The notes under the pieces: generated by a model
The model's database searches: none
What the model saw: the letters and a program-made list of their open reading frames with translations, nothing else
What the model was told of the DNA's origin: nothing
Position numbers and translations under genes: made by a program
Shown here: positions 15,318 through 23,486 of the stretch, one piece after another
Numbering within the stretch: the stretch's first letter is position 1
How the letters are laid out: each line of letters starts with the position of its first letter
Assembly: GCF_938039245.1 (NCBI RefSeq)
Contig: NZ_CALHVN010000006.1
Span: forward strand, 1 to 31,203
Length of the DNA stretch: 31,203 nt
Origin: an uncultured Campylobacter sp.
GTDB taxonomy: Bacteria > Campylobacterota > Campylobacteria > Campylobacterales > Campylobacteraceae
Reading direction: 5' to 3'

Positions 15318-16842
15318 TCAAAAACTCTTTGCTAAATTTGGCGTTTAAGCCTGTTTTTAGATGCTTTAACGTCAAATTTGCAAGCGTTTTGTTCTCAAAA
15401 AGCGAACCGCAAAGCAGCGCGTTTCGTACGCCGAGATCTTGCTTTATCGCGTCTGAAAAATCGCTCAAAAAATACGCTAGCGACTCGGCGTATCCGTAGC
15501 TAAGCAGCCTCGCATCGACGCCAGCGAGCCTAAAGCTCATGCCGCTTCTAGCAAATTTAACAACGTCAAAATGCGTTTTGTTTAGCATTTTAAAATCAAG
15601 CCTAGGCCCTTTTGCGCCGTTAAAATCGCTCGCGTTTTGCAGTAAAATTTCGCCCGCTTTTTGCGCATCGCTATCAAATCCAAGCAGCGCTCCGACCACA
15701 CAAAACAGCCCGAAAAAGCCGTTTTGTACGTTTAGGTCGCCGCGCGGTAGGCTAAAGCTTTCGCCGTAATTTTGAAGCAAACTCTTGCCGCCCTCCTCGC
15801 GCTTTATCTGCGCGTAAAGCTCGTCAAAACTCGCGGGCAAGGCGAAATTTAAGACGTTAAAATCATCAAATTTGGGGTAAATTTTAACTTCATCGTCTTT
15901 AAACCTGCTTAAAAATATCCTAACTATCCCGCCCTCTTCGTCAAATTCTTTTTTTGCGAGATTAAAATTGGCTAGATTTTTATCCGCGGCGCCCTCTACC
16001 TCGCTCAAATTTGCGCGCGAATAATAAATCCTAGAGCCGCTAAAAATATATCCGTTTTCAAGCGCGGTAGCCTTAAACGGCGGCTTTTGCGCCAAAAAAG
16101 CGATAAAATTTACGCCTGCTTTAAAAAGCTTGTCGCAAAGCGCGTAGAGAAAAATATCTCTAGCCGCGCAGACGTCAAAAAACCTTGGCGAGTTTGGGTG
16201 ATTGCCGCGGTAAATCGCCGTCGTTTTTAGCGTAACGGCGGGCTTTTCGTAGCTTGCTAGGGCTACTTGTTCGGCTTCGTTTGCGATAAAAATTTTGGGT
16301 AAATTTTTAAGATTTGTAGGCATTAAAAGATTAAAATTCGTATTTAGCTCGGTAAAATTTGACGCTTCAAATTCGCCGCTAATATCTTTAAATTTAACGC
16401 TCACGCCCGCGCTTAAATTTTTAAAAGCAAAATCCAAAAGCTCGTTAAAATTCGCCTTCGTTACGGGAGTAAATTTGCCGTCCGTAAAAACGCAAACATC
16501 GCTAAAAACGCCGTTTTCGCACTCTTTTAGTTCGCCTTTAAAATAAGCGCTAACGACGCTTGGCGTGATATTTGAGAGTGCATTTTGCGGTTCGCTCGTT
16601 TCGCCTTGTGGTAAATTTTGGCTCGCGTAGACCTTTGAGCCGCGCAAAAACAGGCTGTGAGGCAGCGAGCTAGAAAGCTGATCCGAAAACGCCAAAAGCT
16701 CATCTTGTGCACCCTGGACGTAAAGCGTAGTTAAATCACGCTGTTTTTTAAGGCTAAATTTTAGTCCGCTTTTTTGCGCATAAAATTTAAGAAAAAAGGC
16801 GAAATTTTTGCTAGCGCAGTCAAACTCGTAAGCTAAAATCAT
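15301..16842 (-). CDS. hydE: Hydrogenase accessory protein HydE, a degenerate HypF-like protein
   Basis: The 513-residue protein sits in the operon position of epsilonproteobacterial HydE (hydABCDE; not the radical-SAM HydE of FeFe hydrogenases). Comparison with the neighbouring HypF shows parallels at both ends. Residues 5-67 follow the acylphosphatase layout (YEFDCA..., SGLKFSL, LPHSLFL) without the GVGFRPF loop. The C-terminus repeats Kae1-like elements (LFCVVGALLGFDS against HypF IFDAFAAVILGLDS; LLCGSLFENKTLANLTL against VLLAGGVFQNKVLLENVIL). It lacks both zinc fingers and the HHHAH metal motif, so it is unlikely to be a carbamoyltransferase. It overlaps hydD by 4 bp (ATGA) and hypF by 17 bp. 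A role in maturation is inferred from context. Confidence 0.75.
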   Translation of the reverse strand: MILAYEFDCASKNFAFFLKFYAQKSGLKFSLKKQRDLTTLYVQGAQDELLAFSDQLSSSLPHSLFLRGSKVYASQNLPQGETSEPQNALSNITPSVVSAYFKGELKECENGVFSDVCVFTDGKFTPVTKANFNELLDFAFKNLSAGVSVKFKDISGEFEASNFTELNTNFNLLMPTNLKNLPKIFIANEAEQVALASYEKPAVTLKTTAIYRGNHPNSPRFFDVCAARDIFLYALCDKLFKAGVNFIAFLAQKPPFKATALENGYIFSGSRIYYSRANLSEVEGAADKNLANFNLAKKEFDEEGGIVRIFLSRFKDDEVKIYPKFDDFNVLNFALPASFDELYAQIKREEGGKSLLQNYGESFSLPRGDLNVQNGFFGLFCVVGALLGFDSDAQKAGEILLQNASDFNGAKGPRLDFKMLNKTHFDVVKFARSGMSFRLAGVDARLLSYGYAESLAYFLSDFSDAIKQDLGVRNALLCGSLFENKTLANLTLKHLKTGLNAKFSKEFLIEEMF

Positions 16843-17513
16843 ATCGCGCCCTTTTTTGAAAACTCTAAAGCGATGCCAGAGACGCTAAAATTTGCGATCT
16901 TTTCGTAGCTAAATCCAAGCCGCGAAAGCTCGTTTAAAAGCGTCTTTTCCATCAAATTTACGCCCTCTTGCGCCTGCGACGAGAGCTCAAAACTCATAGG
17001 CTCGATGCGTTTTGGCACGATACCTAAAATTTTAGTCCGCGGCAAATCGCCCGCAAGCTCCATCAGCCGCAATGTTTCAAGCATCTCTACCTCGTGCGCG
17101 GAGCCGTTCCAAGAAACTGCAGGCGGCATCTGCTCGTAACCGAAAAAATACACCTCTCCCGTCTCGCCGCCATCTGCGCTGATGCAGTCGGCGACTATCA
17201 AAACGTCCGCCTGAGCTATAAGGGGCGTTAACGCCATAGCTAGCGTGCCGCCGTCGATAAATCTTAGCTCCAAATTTGCGCCGTCCGCGTTAAATTTAAA
17301 GCCGCCGCGACTAGCGAGGTTGCCGCTTAAATTTGAGTTTGCGTCGTCCAAATTTGACGCGTTAATTTCATCGTCCAAATTTAATGCGGAGTCAAATTTA
17401 GCCCTGATTTTAGCGCTAAATTTATAGTTTCGCTCCATCATTTTTACAAAATGCACTCCCACGCCCTCGTCGCCAAACATCACGTTGCCGATACCTAGCA
17501 CCAAAACGCGCAT
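16839..17513 (-). CDS. hydD: Hydrogenase large-subunit maturation protease HydD (HybD family)
   Basis: The 224-residue protein belongs to the HyaD/HybD endopeptidases. The N-terminus LGIGNVMFGDEGVGVH and the metal (nickel-sensing) residues Glu16, Asp87 and His140 are in place. It removes the C-terminal peptide of HydB after nickel insertion. Members usually have 160-190 residues; the excess comes from residues about 33-80, a low-complexity stretch (LNLDDEINASNLDDANSNLS) between the first helix and the second strand. This stretch is encoded by DNA with seven AAATTT-type words at 18-38 bp intervals. It looks like an in-frame insertion in a surface loop. The start overlaps the hydC stop as TGATG; hydE overlaps its end. 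Confidence 0.95.
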   Translation of the reverse strand: MRVLVLGIGNVMFGDEGVGVHFVKMMERNYKFSAKIRAKFDSALNLDDEINASNLDDANSNLSGNLASRGGFKFNADGANLELRFIDGGTLAMALTPLIAQADVLIVADCISADGGETGEVYFFGYEQMPPAVSWNGSAHEVEMLETLRLMELAGDLPRTKILGIVPKRIEPMSFELSSQAQEGVNLMEKTLLNELSRLGFSYEKIANFSVSGIALEFSKKGAI

Positions 17514-18196
17514 CAGTGCTCGTCTTTTACGTATTTGTAGCCGCTAATAATCGCGTCCATAGCTCCGTTTTTGCCTTTTACGGCGTTAAAGACGGCCATA
17601 TACACGTGAATGACTACAAAAACGATGATAACCCACATGCAGACGCGATGTACCGTGCGGACGTTTGCTAGCCCACCCATTAGCTCCTCGCACTGCCTCA
17701 TCGGCTCGTAAAGCAGCCCGCCAAGCCCCTCATGATAGACGTGGACGTAGAGCGCAAGACCCGTTAGGCAGATCAGAAAAAGCACGACGTAAAAGAAAAA
17801 ATACGACGCGAACTGAAGCGGATTATAAACGCCCTTTAGATGCGGGTGCGGGCCTAAAAACAGGTAGTATTTTATCTGCGCTATCCAGACTTTCGGGCTA
17901 AAAAAATCAACTACGCTCACGACCTCTTTGCGGCTGTGTTTGTCGAATATAAATAGATAAAGCTTGAAAATAAAGCACGCTATCAAGATAAACCCCGCGA
18001 TTTGGTGCGCCATACGCCATTTAGCATTCATAAAATTCGTCGGTTCGCTCGTGATTTCGGGACTAACGAAAACATAAGAGATATAGTATCCGCTCACGAC
18101 TAAAAATGTGATGGCAAAAAACCTGATCCAGTGCGTCGCTCTAAGCCCGATGGAAAATTCATACTCGCTTTTGCGGTCAAATTTATGCTCGCTCAT
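17513..18196 (-). CDS. hydC: NiFe-hydrogenase membrane cytochrome b subunit HydC
   Basis: The 227-residue protein has four transmembrane helices (about 22-44, 62-84, 130-153 and 184-205). His22, His64, His183 and His197 lie at the family positions for the axial ligands of two b haems. HydC anchors HydAB in the membrane and passes electrons to menaquinone. The frame runs 30 codons further upstream into hydB, but MSEHKFDRK is chosen because AAAGGAG lies 6 nt before its ATG, which leaves an 11-bp gap to hydB. The stop overlaps hydD. Confidence 0.95.
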   Translation of the reverse strand: MSEHKFDRKSEYEFSIGLRATHWIRFFAITFLVVSGYYISYVFVSPEITSEPTNFMNAKWRMAHQIAGFILIACFIFKLYLFIFDKHSRKEVVSVVDFFSPKVWIAQIKYYLFLGPHPHLKGVYNPLQFASYFFFYVVLFLICLTGLALYVHVYHEGLGGLLYEPMRQCEELMGGLANVRTVHRVCMWVIIVFVVIHVYMAVFNAVKGKNGAMDAIISGYKYVKDEH

Positions 18197-18207
18197 AGCC
18201 GCTCCTT

Positions 18208-19926
18208 TCATAAATTCGGGTTGATTTTGTATTCGCCCAGCTGCGTGCCGCGCGCATCCATCACGTGCACGGCGCATGCGATACAAGGATCGTACGAGTG
18301 GATCTTGCGGATGATCTCAAGCGGCTTGGTTAGATCGGCGATCTTTAGCCCGATGAGGCACTCCTCGTAGCTTCCGCGCGCATTTGCGGCATCTTTTGGC
18401 GAGGCGTTCCACGTGCTAGGCACGACTGCTTGCCAGTTGGTTATCACGCCGCCCTTTATGCGGCACCAGTGGCTGAGCGCGCCGCGAGGGGCGTTGCCTT
18501 GGAAATTTCCTTTATACTCCTTGCCATTATCTATGACATACTTAGCGCAGGTTTCTTGATCGGTTTTTAGATTTTCTACTAGGCTATTAAAGGCCGTTAG
18601 CCCGTGATCGGCTACTAGTTTAGCCTCTAGCATCCTGGTTGCGGTTCTGCCTAGCGTAGAAAATACCGCCTCAAGCGGAAGTCCCGTATCTTTTAAAAAT
18701 TTATCTACGATCTTTACCACGCGCTCGTTGCCTTTGGCGTAGTTTATGACGATACTGGCAAGAGGCCCCACCTGCATCGGTTTGCCCTCATAGCGAGGGG
18801 CTTTGATCCAGCTATACTTGCCCTTTTCGTCAAAGACCTTGGTATCTACCTCTTTGCCGTTGCCGCCCAATGTTTTCATATCTTTTAGGCCGGTGTAGTT
18901 TGGCTCGGTTTCGCCGTCATATGGATGCAGCGGAGCCGGGTTTTTATACCATGCGCGAGTGGCTTCCTCGGTGATCTTGTCGCCGTTTACTTCATAAACC
19001 TTACTGATGTCGCCGTTTAGGATAACTCCGCCTTGGATCAGGTACTCGTTTTTGCCGACTAAAAACTCGTCGTAAGCAAATAAATTTGACACGCCGACGT
19101 CTTTTAGTACGCTTGGCTCGCTGCCGTAGGCTTTAGCCGCCATGACTAGATCGGGATAATACGCTCGGTTGATAAAATCGGCCGCTTCTTGAAATTTGGT
19201 TAGATATTCGCCTAGTCTTGCAGGATCTAGCAAGTCCATCACGCAGGTTACGCCGCCTACGGTGAGACTTTGAGGATGAGGCTGTTTTGCGCCGAATATC
19301 GCCATCATCTGCGCTACCGTCCTTTGTATCCTTAGGCACTCTAAATAGTGAGAAAGCGCGATCAAATTTTGCTCGGGCGTAAATTTATAGGTCGGATGAC
19401 CCCAGTAGGCGTTGGCAAAAGGCCCTAAATTTCCCTTTTTTACGAAGGCCTCGACGCGCTCTTTTACCTCTTTTAGCTTATCTGCGCCCGTAGCGTAAGG
19501 CGTGTCGCAGTATTTAAACGCCTCATCGCTAGCCTTGCGCACGTCCGCGCTTAGAGCCGAGACCACGTCTACCCAGTCAAGCCCGTGAAGCTGATAAAAA
19601 TGCACGGGATGATCGTGCATATAAAGGGCGTTGTTCATCAGGGTGCGCGTTAGCTGCGCGTTTAGCGGAGGGACGATACCTAGCGCGTCCTCGACGGCCA
19701 TGATGCCCGCGCGGTAGTGCGAAAACGTACAAACGCCGCAAATCCTCTGCGTGAAAAATCCCGCATCCCTCGGATCGCGCCCCTTTACGATCTGCTCTAT
19801 ACCGCGCCAAAGCGTCGAGCCCGAGTAGGCCTCTTTAACTACGTTATTTTCATCCACGACGACCTCTACGCGCAGGTGGCCTTCTATCCTAGTTATGGGA
19901 TCAATTACTATTCTTTGTTCGCTCAT
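18208..19926 (-). CDS. hydB: NiFe-hydrogenase large (catalytic) subunit HydB
   Basis: The 572-residue protein has the L0 motif RIEGH (13-17), L1 RICGVC with Cys63 and Cys66, and L2 DPCIACAVH with Cys548 and Cys551. These four Cys hold the NiFe(CN)2CO centre. The HydD cleavage site is after His554, which removes an 18-residue tail (VMDARGTQLGEYKINPNL). This is a group 1 membrane-bound uptake hydrogenase by motif and operon, oxidising periplasmic H2 to feed respiration (fumarate, nitrate, sulfur compounds). It lies 2 bp after hydA. Confidence 0.98.
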   Translation of the reverse strand: MSEQRIVIDPITRIEGHLRVEVVVDENNVVKEAYSGSTLWRGIEQIVKGRDPRDAGFFTQRICGVCTFSHYRAGIMAVEDALGIVPPLNAQLTRTLMNNALYMHDHPVHFYQLHGLDWVDVVSALSADVRKASDEAFKYCDTPYATGADKLKEVKERVEAFVKKGNLGPFANAYWGHPTYKFTPEQNLIALSHYLECLRIQRTVAQMMAIFGAKQPHPQSLTVGGVTCVMDLLDPARLGEYLTKFQEAADFINRAYYPDLVMAAKAYGSEPSVLKDVGVSNLFAYDEFLVGKNEYLIQGGVILNGDISKVYEVNGDKITEEATRAWYKNPAPLHPYDGETEPNYTGLKDMKTLGGNGKEVDTKVFDEKGKYSWIKAPRYEGKPMQVGPLASIVINYAKGNERVVKIVDKFLKDTGLPLEAVFSTLGRTATRMLEAKLVADHGLTAFNSLVENLKTDQETCAKYVIDNGKEYKGNFQGNAPRGALSHWCRIKGGVITNWQAVVPSTWNASPKDAANARGSYEECLIGLKIADLTKPLEIIRKIHSYDPCIACAVHVMDARGTQLGEYKINPNL

Positions 19927-19928
19927 TT

Positions 19929-21077
19929 TTACGCCTCCTCTTTGTCTTTAGCAAAAATGCTTATCGCGGCGTGCGCTGCTATACCGATGCCTGCGAGCGC
20001 CAGCACTCCGATGCCGATTTTATCGCTAACGTTATCGGCGCCTAGACCCAAAACGGTGTTAAACAGCCTATCTGCCATCGGCTCCTCAAAAGGCCCCATA
20101 GTATCCCAAAAATCAGGCTCCGAGCAGCCTATACAGCCGTGGCCTGCTTGCACCGGCCAGCTGGTGTGCTGATTAAATCTCTCGCGAGAGCAGTTATTAA
20201 ACGTATATGGGCCCTTGCAGCCGACTTTATAGAGGCAGTAGCCGTTTTTTGCGCCCTCGTCGCCAAAGGTTTGCACGAACTCGCCCGCGTCAAAATGCCC
20301 CCTTCGCTCGCATAGATCGTGGATCCTAAGCCCGTATGCCCATTTTGGGCGGTTAAATACGTCAAGCGCGGGTAAAGTGCCAAAAAGTATGTAATGAAGG
20401 ACGTTGCCCACGATATTTTTCTCGCTGGGAGGACAGCCCGGGACGTTTATAACGGGTTTTGAGGTTACTTTTGATAGACCGACGGAATTTGAGGGATTTG
20501 GCCTTGCCGCCTGCACTCCGCCGAAGCTCGAACAGGTGCCAATAGCAAATATCGCCGCGGCGTTCTCGCTTGCGTGTTTTGCGTGATGAAGGCCGCTAAG
20601 CCCCAAAGGACCGACGGTTAGATAGTTTTCCGTATCGCCCGTAGGTATGCCGCCCTCAACCAGTAGGATGTATCTGCCTTTGTATTTTTCGATCGCGCTT
20701 TCTAAATTTTCTTCAGCCTGCCAGCCTGCCGCCGCCATCACGGTTTCATGATACTCAAGGCTAATGTAGTCAAAAATAAGACTATCGATCGTAGGCGTAT
20801 CGGAGCGAAGCAAGCTCTCGCTGCATCCCGTGCACTCGGCCATATGTAGCCATATCACGGGCAGTCTATCGCTAAGCTCGGCAGCCCTAGCCACGGTTGG
20901 CGCCATAGATGCCGGTAGCGCCATAAACGCCGTCATCGCGCCCGCCCATTTCATAAAATCGCGCCTGCTAAATCCGCTTTTCTTTAAAGCTTCGCCGATC
21001 GATCCGTTTTTTAGAGTCGGAAGCGCAGCAAGCACGTTAAGCCGTTCGTTTATCCTAACCAGGACGTCATCTCTCAT
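19929..21077 (-). CDS. hydA: NiFe-hydrogenase small (Fe-S) subunit HydA
   Basis: The 382-residue protein carries a Tat signal SRRDFMK (37-43), followed by a hydrophobic stretch and a likely cleavage near ARA-A at about 65. The mature part has the proximal-cluster Cys (ECTGCSES, GTCSSFGG, PGCPPSE), the distal and medial clusters (DLCERRGHFD, GYCLYKVGCKGP, FNNCS, GCIGCSEP), and a C-terminal anchor helix (LALAGIGIAAHAAISIFA). It relays electrons from HydB to HydC. ATG at 21077 is preferred over one nine codons upstream because AAGGAG lies 5 nt before it, while the other has no Shine-Dalgarno. It is the first gene of the hydABCDE-hypF unit. Confidence 0.97.
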   Translation of the reverse strand: MRDDVLVRINERLNVLAALPTLKNGSIGEALKKSGFSRRDFMKWAGAMTAFMALPASMAPTVARAAELSDRLPVIWLHMAECTGCSESLLRSDTPTIDSLIFDYISLEYHETVMAAAGWQAEENLESAIEKYKGRYILLVEGGIPTGDTENYLTVGPLGLSGLHHAKHASENAAAIFAIGTCSSFGGVQAARPNPSNSVGLSKVTSKPVINVPGCPPSEKNIVGNVLHYILFGTLPALDVFNRPKWAYGLRIHDLCERRGHFDAGEFVQTFGDEGAKNGYCLYKVGCKGPYTFNNCSRERFNQHTSWPVQAGHGCIGCSEPDFWDTMGPFEEPMADRLFNTVLGLGADNVSDKIGIGVLALAGIGIAAHAAISIFAKDKEEA

Positions 21078-21397
21078 GCTCTCTCCTTGGGGTGAAATTT
21101 GCATTTTGGCATGTTTGATAACAGAGTAAATTTGTCTTTAATCATTATCAAATAGCTTTAAATATTGAAATATTACAACTAAAATTTAAAATTCTATATT
21201 TAGTAAAAGAACTAGTTTTAATAATTAAGTATATTGTTATTTTAGTGATATTTTTGCAAAGAAAGCTCTAAAAATAATTAAAGTATAAAAAGATAGATTT
21301 GACAAATTATTTTTATATTTTGATATTTTAAAATCAAAATCGCCCTATTTCTTAATTGGTTTCAAAGCTTTAAAATTTGAAATACAAATTTACGGCG
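21078..21397. promoter_or_regulatory. Upstream region of the hyd operon
   Basis: 320 bp with no gene, very AT-rich between 21130 and 21350. It must hold the hydA promoter. A candidate minus-strand -10 is GATAAT at 21144-21149, giving a leader of about 60 nt, with no good -35. The same site reads TTTGATAATGATT, which matches one half of a Fur-type box; the other half is poor. No clear NikR operator was recognised, although several AT-rich partial dyads (such as AATATTGAAATATT near 21161-21174) occur. Confidence 0.4.
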
Positions 21398-21808
21398 TCA
21401 AATTTTACTCTGGCCGCTTTGCATTTCTAAAATTCGCGCGCTTATTTGCATTATCTGCGCAAACACCGCTCCCTTTTGCGTCTCAAGCGAGGCCGCCATA
21501 TCTTTTGCGTATGGATTTTTGCTCGCTTTTACTCGCTTTATCGCGGCCTCAAGCTCTTTTAGTCGTTTTTGCAGTTTTTCTAGTTGTTTTTTTAGGATAT
21601 CGGCGCTGCTTTCGCCGCTAGGCAAATTTGACGCGCCGCTGAGAGAATCTGACGCGCCGCGCAAGATATCGCCCCTATCGCCGCTTTGCAAATTTACGCT
21701 TTTTAAATTTAGCGCGCCCGCGTTTAAATTTGCCACGCTAGCCGCCGCAGAGCTTTTGCCGACGCTCATCAAATTTGAGTTTAAATTTATGTTTAGTTTT
21801 ACATCCAT
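21398..21808 (-). CDS. Small coiled-coil protein, possibly FlxA-like
   Basis: The 136-residue protein is predicted from ATG at 21808, where AAAGG lies 7 nt upstream; the frame extends further but without a ribosome binding site. Residues 1-70 are low-complexity, rich in Asn, Leu, Ser and Gly (NLNAGALNLKSVNLQSG...), and encoded by AAATTT-rich DNA. Residues about 70-132 form a heptad-like coiled coil (ILKKQLEKLQKRLKELEAAIKR). Its layout resembles the FlxA-like family of small coiled-coil proteins, whose function is unclear. It lies 149 bp downstream of fumC, with a hairpin between them. Confidence 0.6.
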   Translation of the reverse strand: MDVKLNINLNSNLMSVGKSSAAASVANLNAGALNLKSVNLQSGDRGDILRGASDSLSGASNLPSGESSADILKKQLEKLQKRLKELEAAIKRVKASKNPYAKDMAASLETQKGAVFAQIMQISARILEMQSGQSKI

Positions 21809-21903
21809 CGCCGAACCTTTAAATTTAAAGGTATATCGGCAAATTTGAGTAAAATTTAAGGCGCAACCGTAAATTTCGCTCTTAAATTTATGGATTTTAC
21901 TTA

Positions 21904-21936
21904 GGCTCGGCAAAATCGCCCAAATCCCGCCGAGCC
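21904..21936 (-). terminator. Hairpin after fumC, probable terminator
   Basis: GGCTCGGC (21904-21911) pairs perfectly with GCCGAGCC (21929-21936) across an 18-nt loop, 21 bp after the fumC stop. The following minus-strand sequence (TAAGTAAAATCC) is only weakly T-rich, so termination may be partial. Confidence 0.5.
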
Positions 21937-21957
21937 CAAAAACTCAAGCGACCGAAT

Positions 21958-23385
21958 TTATTCCTTCGGCGCTATCATATCCTCAGGCACCACCCACGCG
22001 TCAAATTCCTCGGCGGTTAGTATGCCAGATTTTATCGCTTCCTCGCGCAGCGTCGTGCCGTTATGGTGCGCGGTTTTGGCGATCTTAGCGGCATTTGCGT
22101 AGCCGATGTGCGGATTTAGCGCGGTTACTAGCATCAGGCTCTCGTGCAGTAGCTTGTCGATTTTAGCCTCGTTTGCCGTGATACCGCAAGCGCAGTGTTT
22201 CTCAAAACTGTTCATCGCGTCGCTTAGCAGGCGGATGCTTTGGATGAGGTTGTACGTAAGCACCGGCTTAAAGACGTTTAGCTCGAAGTTGCCCTGGCTT
22301 GCGGCGATGGAGATCGCGACGTGGTTGCCCATTACTTGCGCCGCCACCATCGTGACGGCTTCGCACTGTGTCGGATTTACCTTGCCCGGCATTATCGAGC
22401 TTCCCGGCTCGTTTTCGGGGATGTTTATCTCGCCGATGCCGCATCTTGGCCCGCTTGCTAACCAGCGCACGTCGTTTGCGATCTTCATCAAATTTGCCGC
22501 CAGGCCGTTTAGTGCGCCGCTTAAAAACACCTCGGCATCGTGGCTGGTTAGGCCGTGAAATTTATTCGGATGGGATTTAAATTTAAACGCCGTGCCCGTT
22601 AGCGTATTTAGCTCATCGCTTACCATCTCGCTAAATTTCGGGTGCGAGTTTAGCCCCGTGCCCACCGCGGTGCCGCCGATGGCAAGCTCCTGCAAAAACG
22701 GCATAGTAGCTAGGATCTGCGCCTTGCTCGCCTTTAGCATATGCGCGTAGCCGCTAAATTCCTGCCCGAGCGTGAGCGGTGTGGCGTCTTGCAGGTGAGT
22801 GCGGCCGATCTTTACGATCTTTGCAAACTCAGCGGTCTTTTTATCCAGCGTCGCTTCAAGCTTTTCTATCGCGGGCAGTAGCTTTTTTTGAAGCTCGAGC
22901 ACAAAGGCTATTCGCATCGCCGTAGGATAGGTGTCGTTTGAGCTCTGGCCTTTATTTACGTGATCGTTTGGGTGCACAAATTTTGCGTCTTTGGCGTCCA
23001 GCGCCGCCTTATCGCGGAAATTTAGCCCCAAAATCTCCATCGCGCGGTTTGAAACGACCTCGTTTAAATTCATATTCGACTGCGTGCCCGAGCCCGTCTG
23101 CCACACGACTAGAGGGAAATTTCCGTCCAGCTTGCCGTTTAAAATTTCATCGCATGCCTGCGCGATCGCCTCGGTGCGAGGCTCATCTAGGCGGCCCAGC
23201 TTGCGATTAACCAGCGCGCACGCCTTTTTTAGGTAGGCAAAGCCCTCTATGACCTCTCTTGGCATCGTCTCCAGCCCTACTCCGATCTTAAAATTTTCAT
23301 GGCTGCGCTGCGTCTGCGCACCCCAATATTTCTCATTTGGGACCTTCACCTCGCCCATCGTGTCTTTTTCTATTCTGTACTCCAT
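21958..23385 (-). CDS. fumC: Fumarate hydratase, class II
   Basis: The 475-residue protein belongs to the fumarase/aspartase superfamily. It shows SGSGTQSNMNLNEV near residue 96, the GRTHLQDATPLTLGQEFSGY segment, and the signature GSSIMPGKVNP (about 328-338) with the catalytic Ser. The length and the N-terminal YRIEKDTMGEVKVP fit class II fumarases rather than aspartase. It converts fumarate and malate reversibly without an Fe-S cluster, in the TCA cycle or the reductive branch feeding fumarate respiration. ATG at 23385 has AAAGGAG about 8 nt upstream. It diverges from pbpC. Confidence 0.95.
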   Translation of the reverse strand: MEYRIEKDTMGEVKVPNEKYWGAQTQRSHENFKIGVGLETMPREVIEGFAYLKKACALVNRKLGRLDEPRTEAIAQACDEILNGKLDGNFPLVVWQTGSGTQSNMNLNEVVSNRAMEILGLNFRDKAALDAKDAKFVHPNDHVNKGQSSNDTYPTAMRIAFVLELQKKLLPAIEKLEATLDKKTAEFAKIVKIGRTHLQDATPLTLGQEFSGYAHMLKASKAQILATMPFLQELAIGGTAVGTGLNSHPKFSEMVSDELNTLTGTAFKFKSHPNKFHGLTSHDAEVFLSGALNGLAANLMKIANDVRWLASGPRCGIGEINIPENEPGSSIMPGKVNPTQCEAVTMVAAQVMGNHVAISIAASQGNFELNVFKPVLTYNLIQSIRLLSDAMNSFEKHCACGITANEAKIDKLLHESLMLVTALNPHIGYANAAKIAKTAHHNGTTLREEAIKSGILTAEEFDAWVVPEDMIAPKE

Positions 23386-23419
23386 GCCTTTATCTCCTTT
23401 ACTTAAATTAGTATTTGAA

Positions 23420-23425
23420 ATTATA
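23420..23425 (-). promoter_or_regulatory. -10 box of fumC
   Basis: TATAAT on the minus strand, 35 bp before the fumC ATG, inside an AT-rich divergent promoter region shared with pbpC (23386-23486). Confidence 0.5.
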
Positions 23426-23474
23426 TATCAATTATCATAAATTTAATCTTTCGAGATTTTACGCGCAAATTCGA

Positions 23475-23480
23475 TATAAT
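23475..23480 (+). promoter_or_regulatory. -10 box of pbpC (TATAATCGCG)
   Basis: TATAATCGCG ends 3 bp before the ATG at 23487, so transcription would be expected to start at or next to the A of the start codon. This suggests a leaderless mRNA, unless the TTG at 23415 or another promoter is used. Confidence 0.5.
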
Positions 23481-23486
23481 CGCGAA

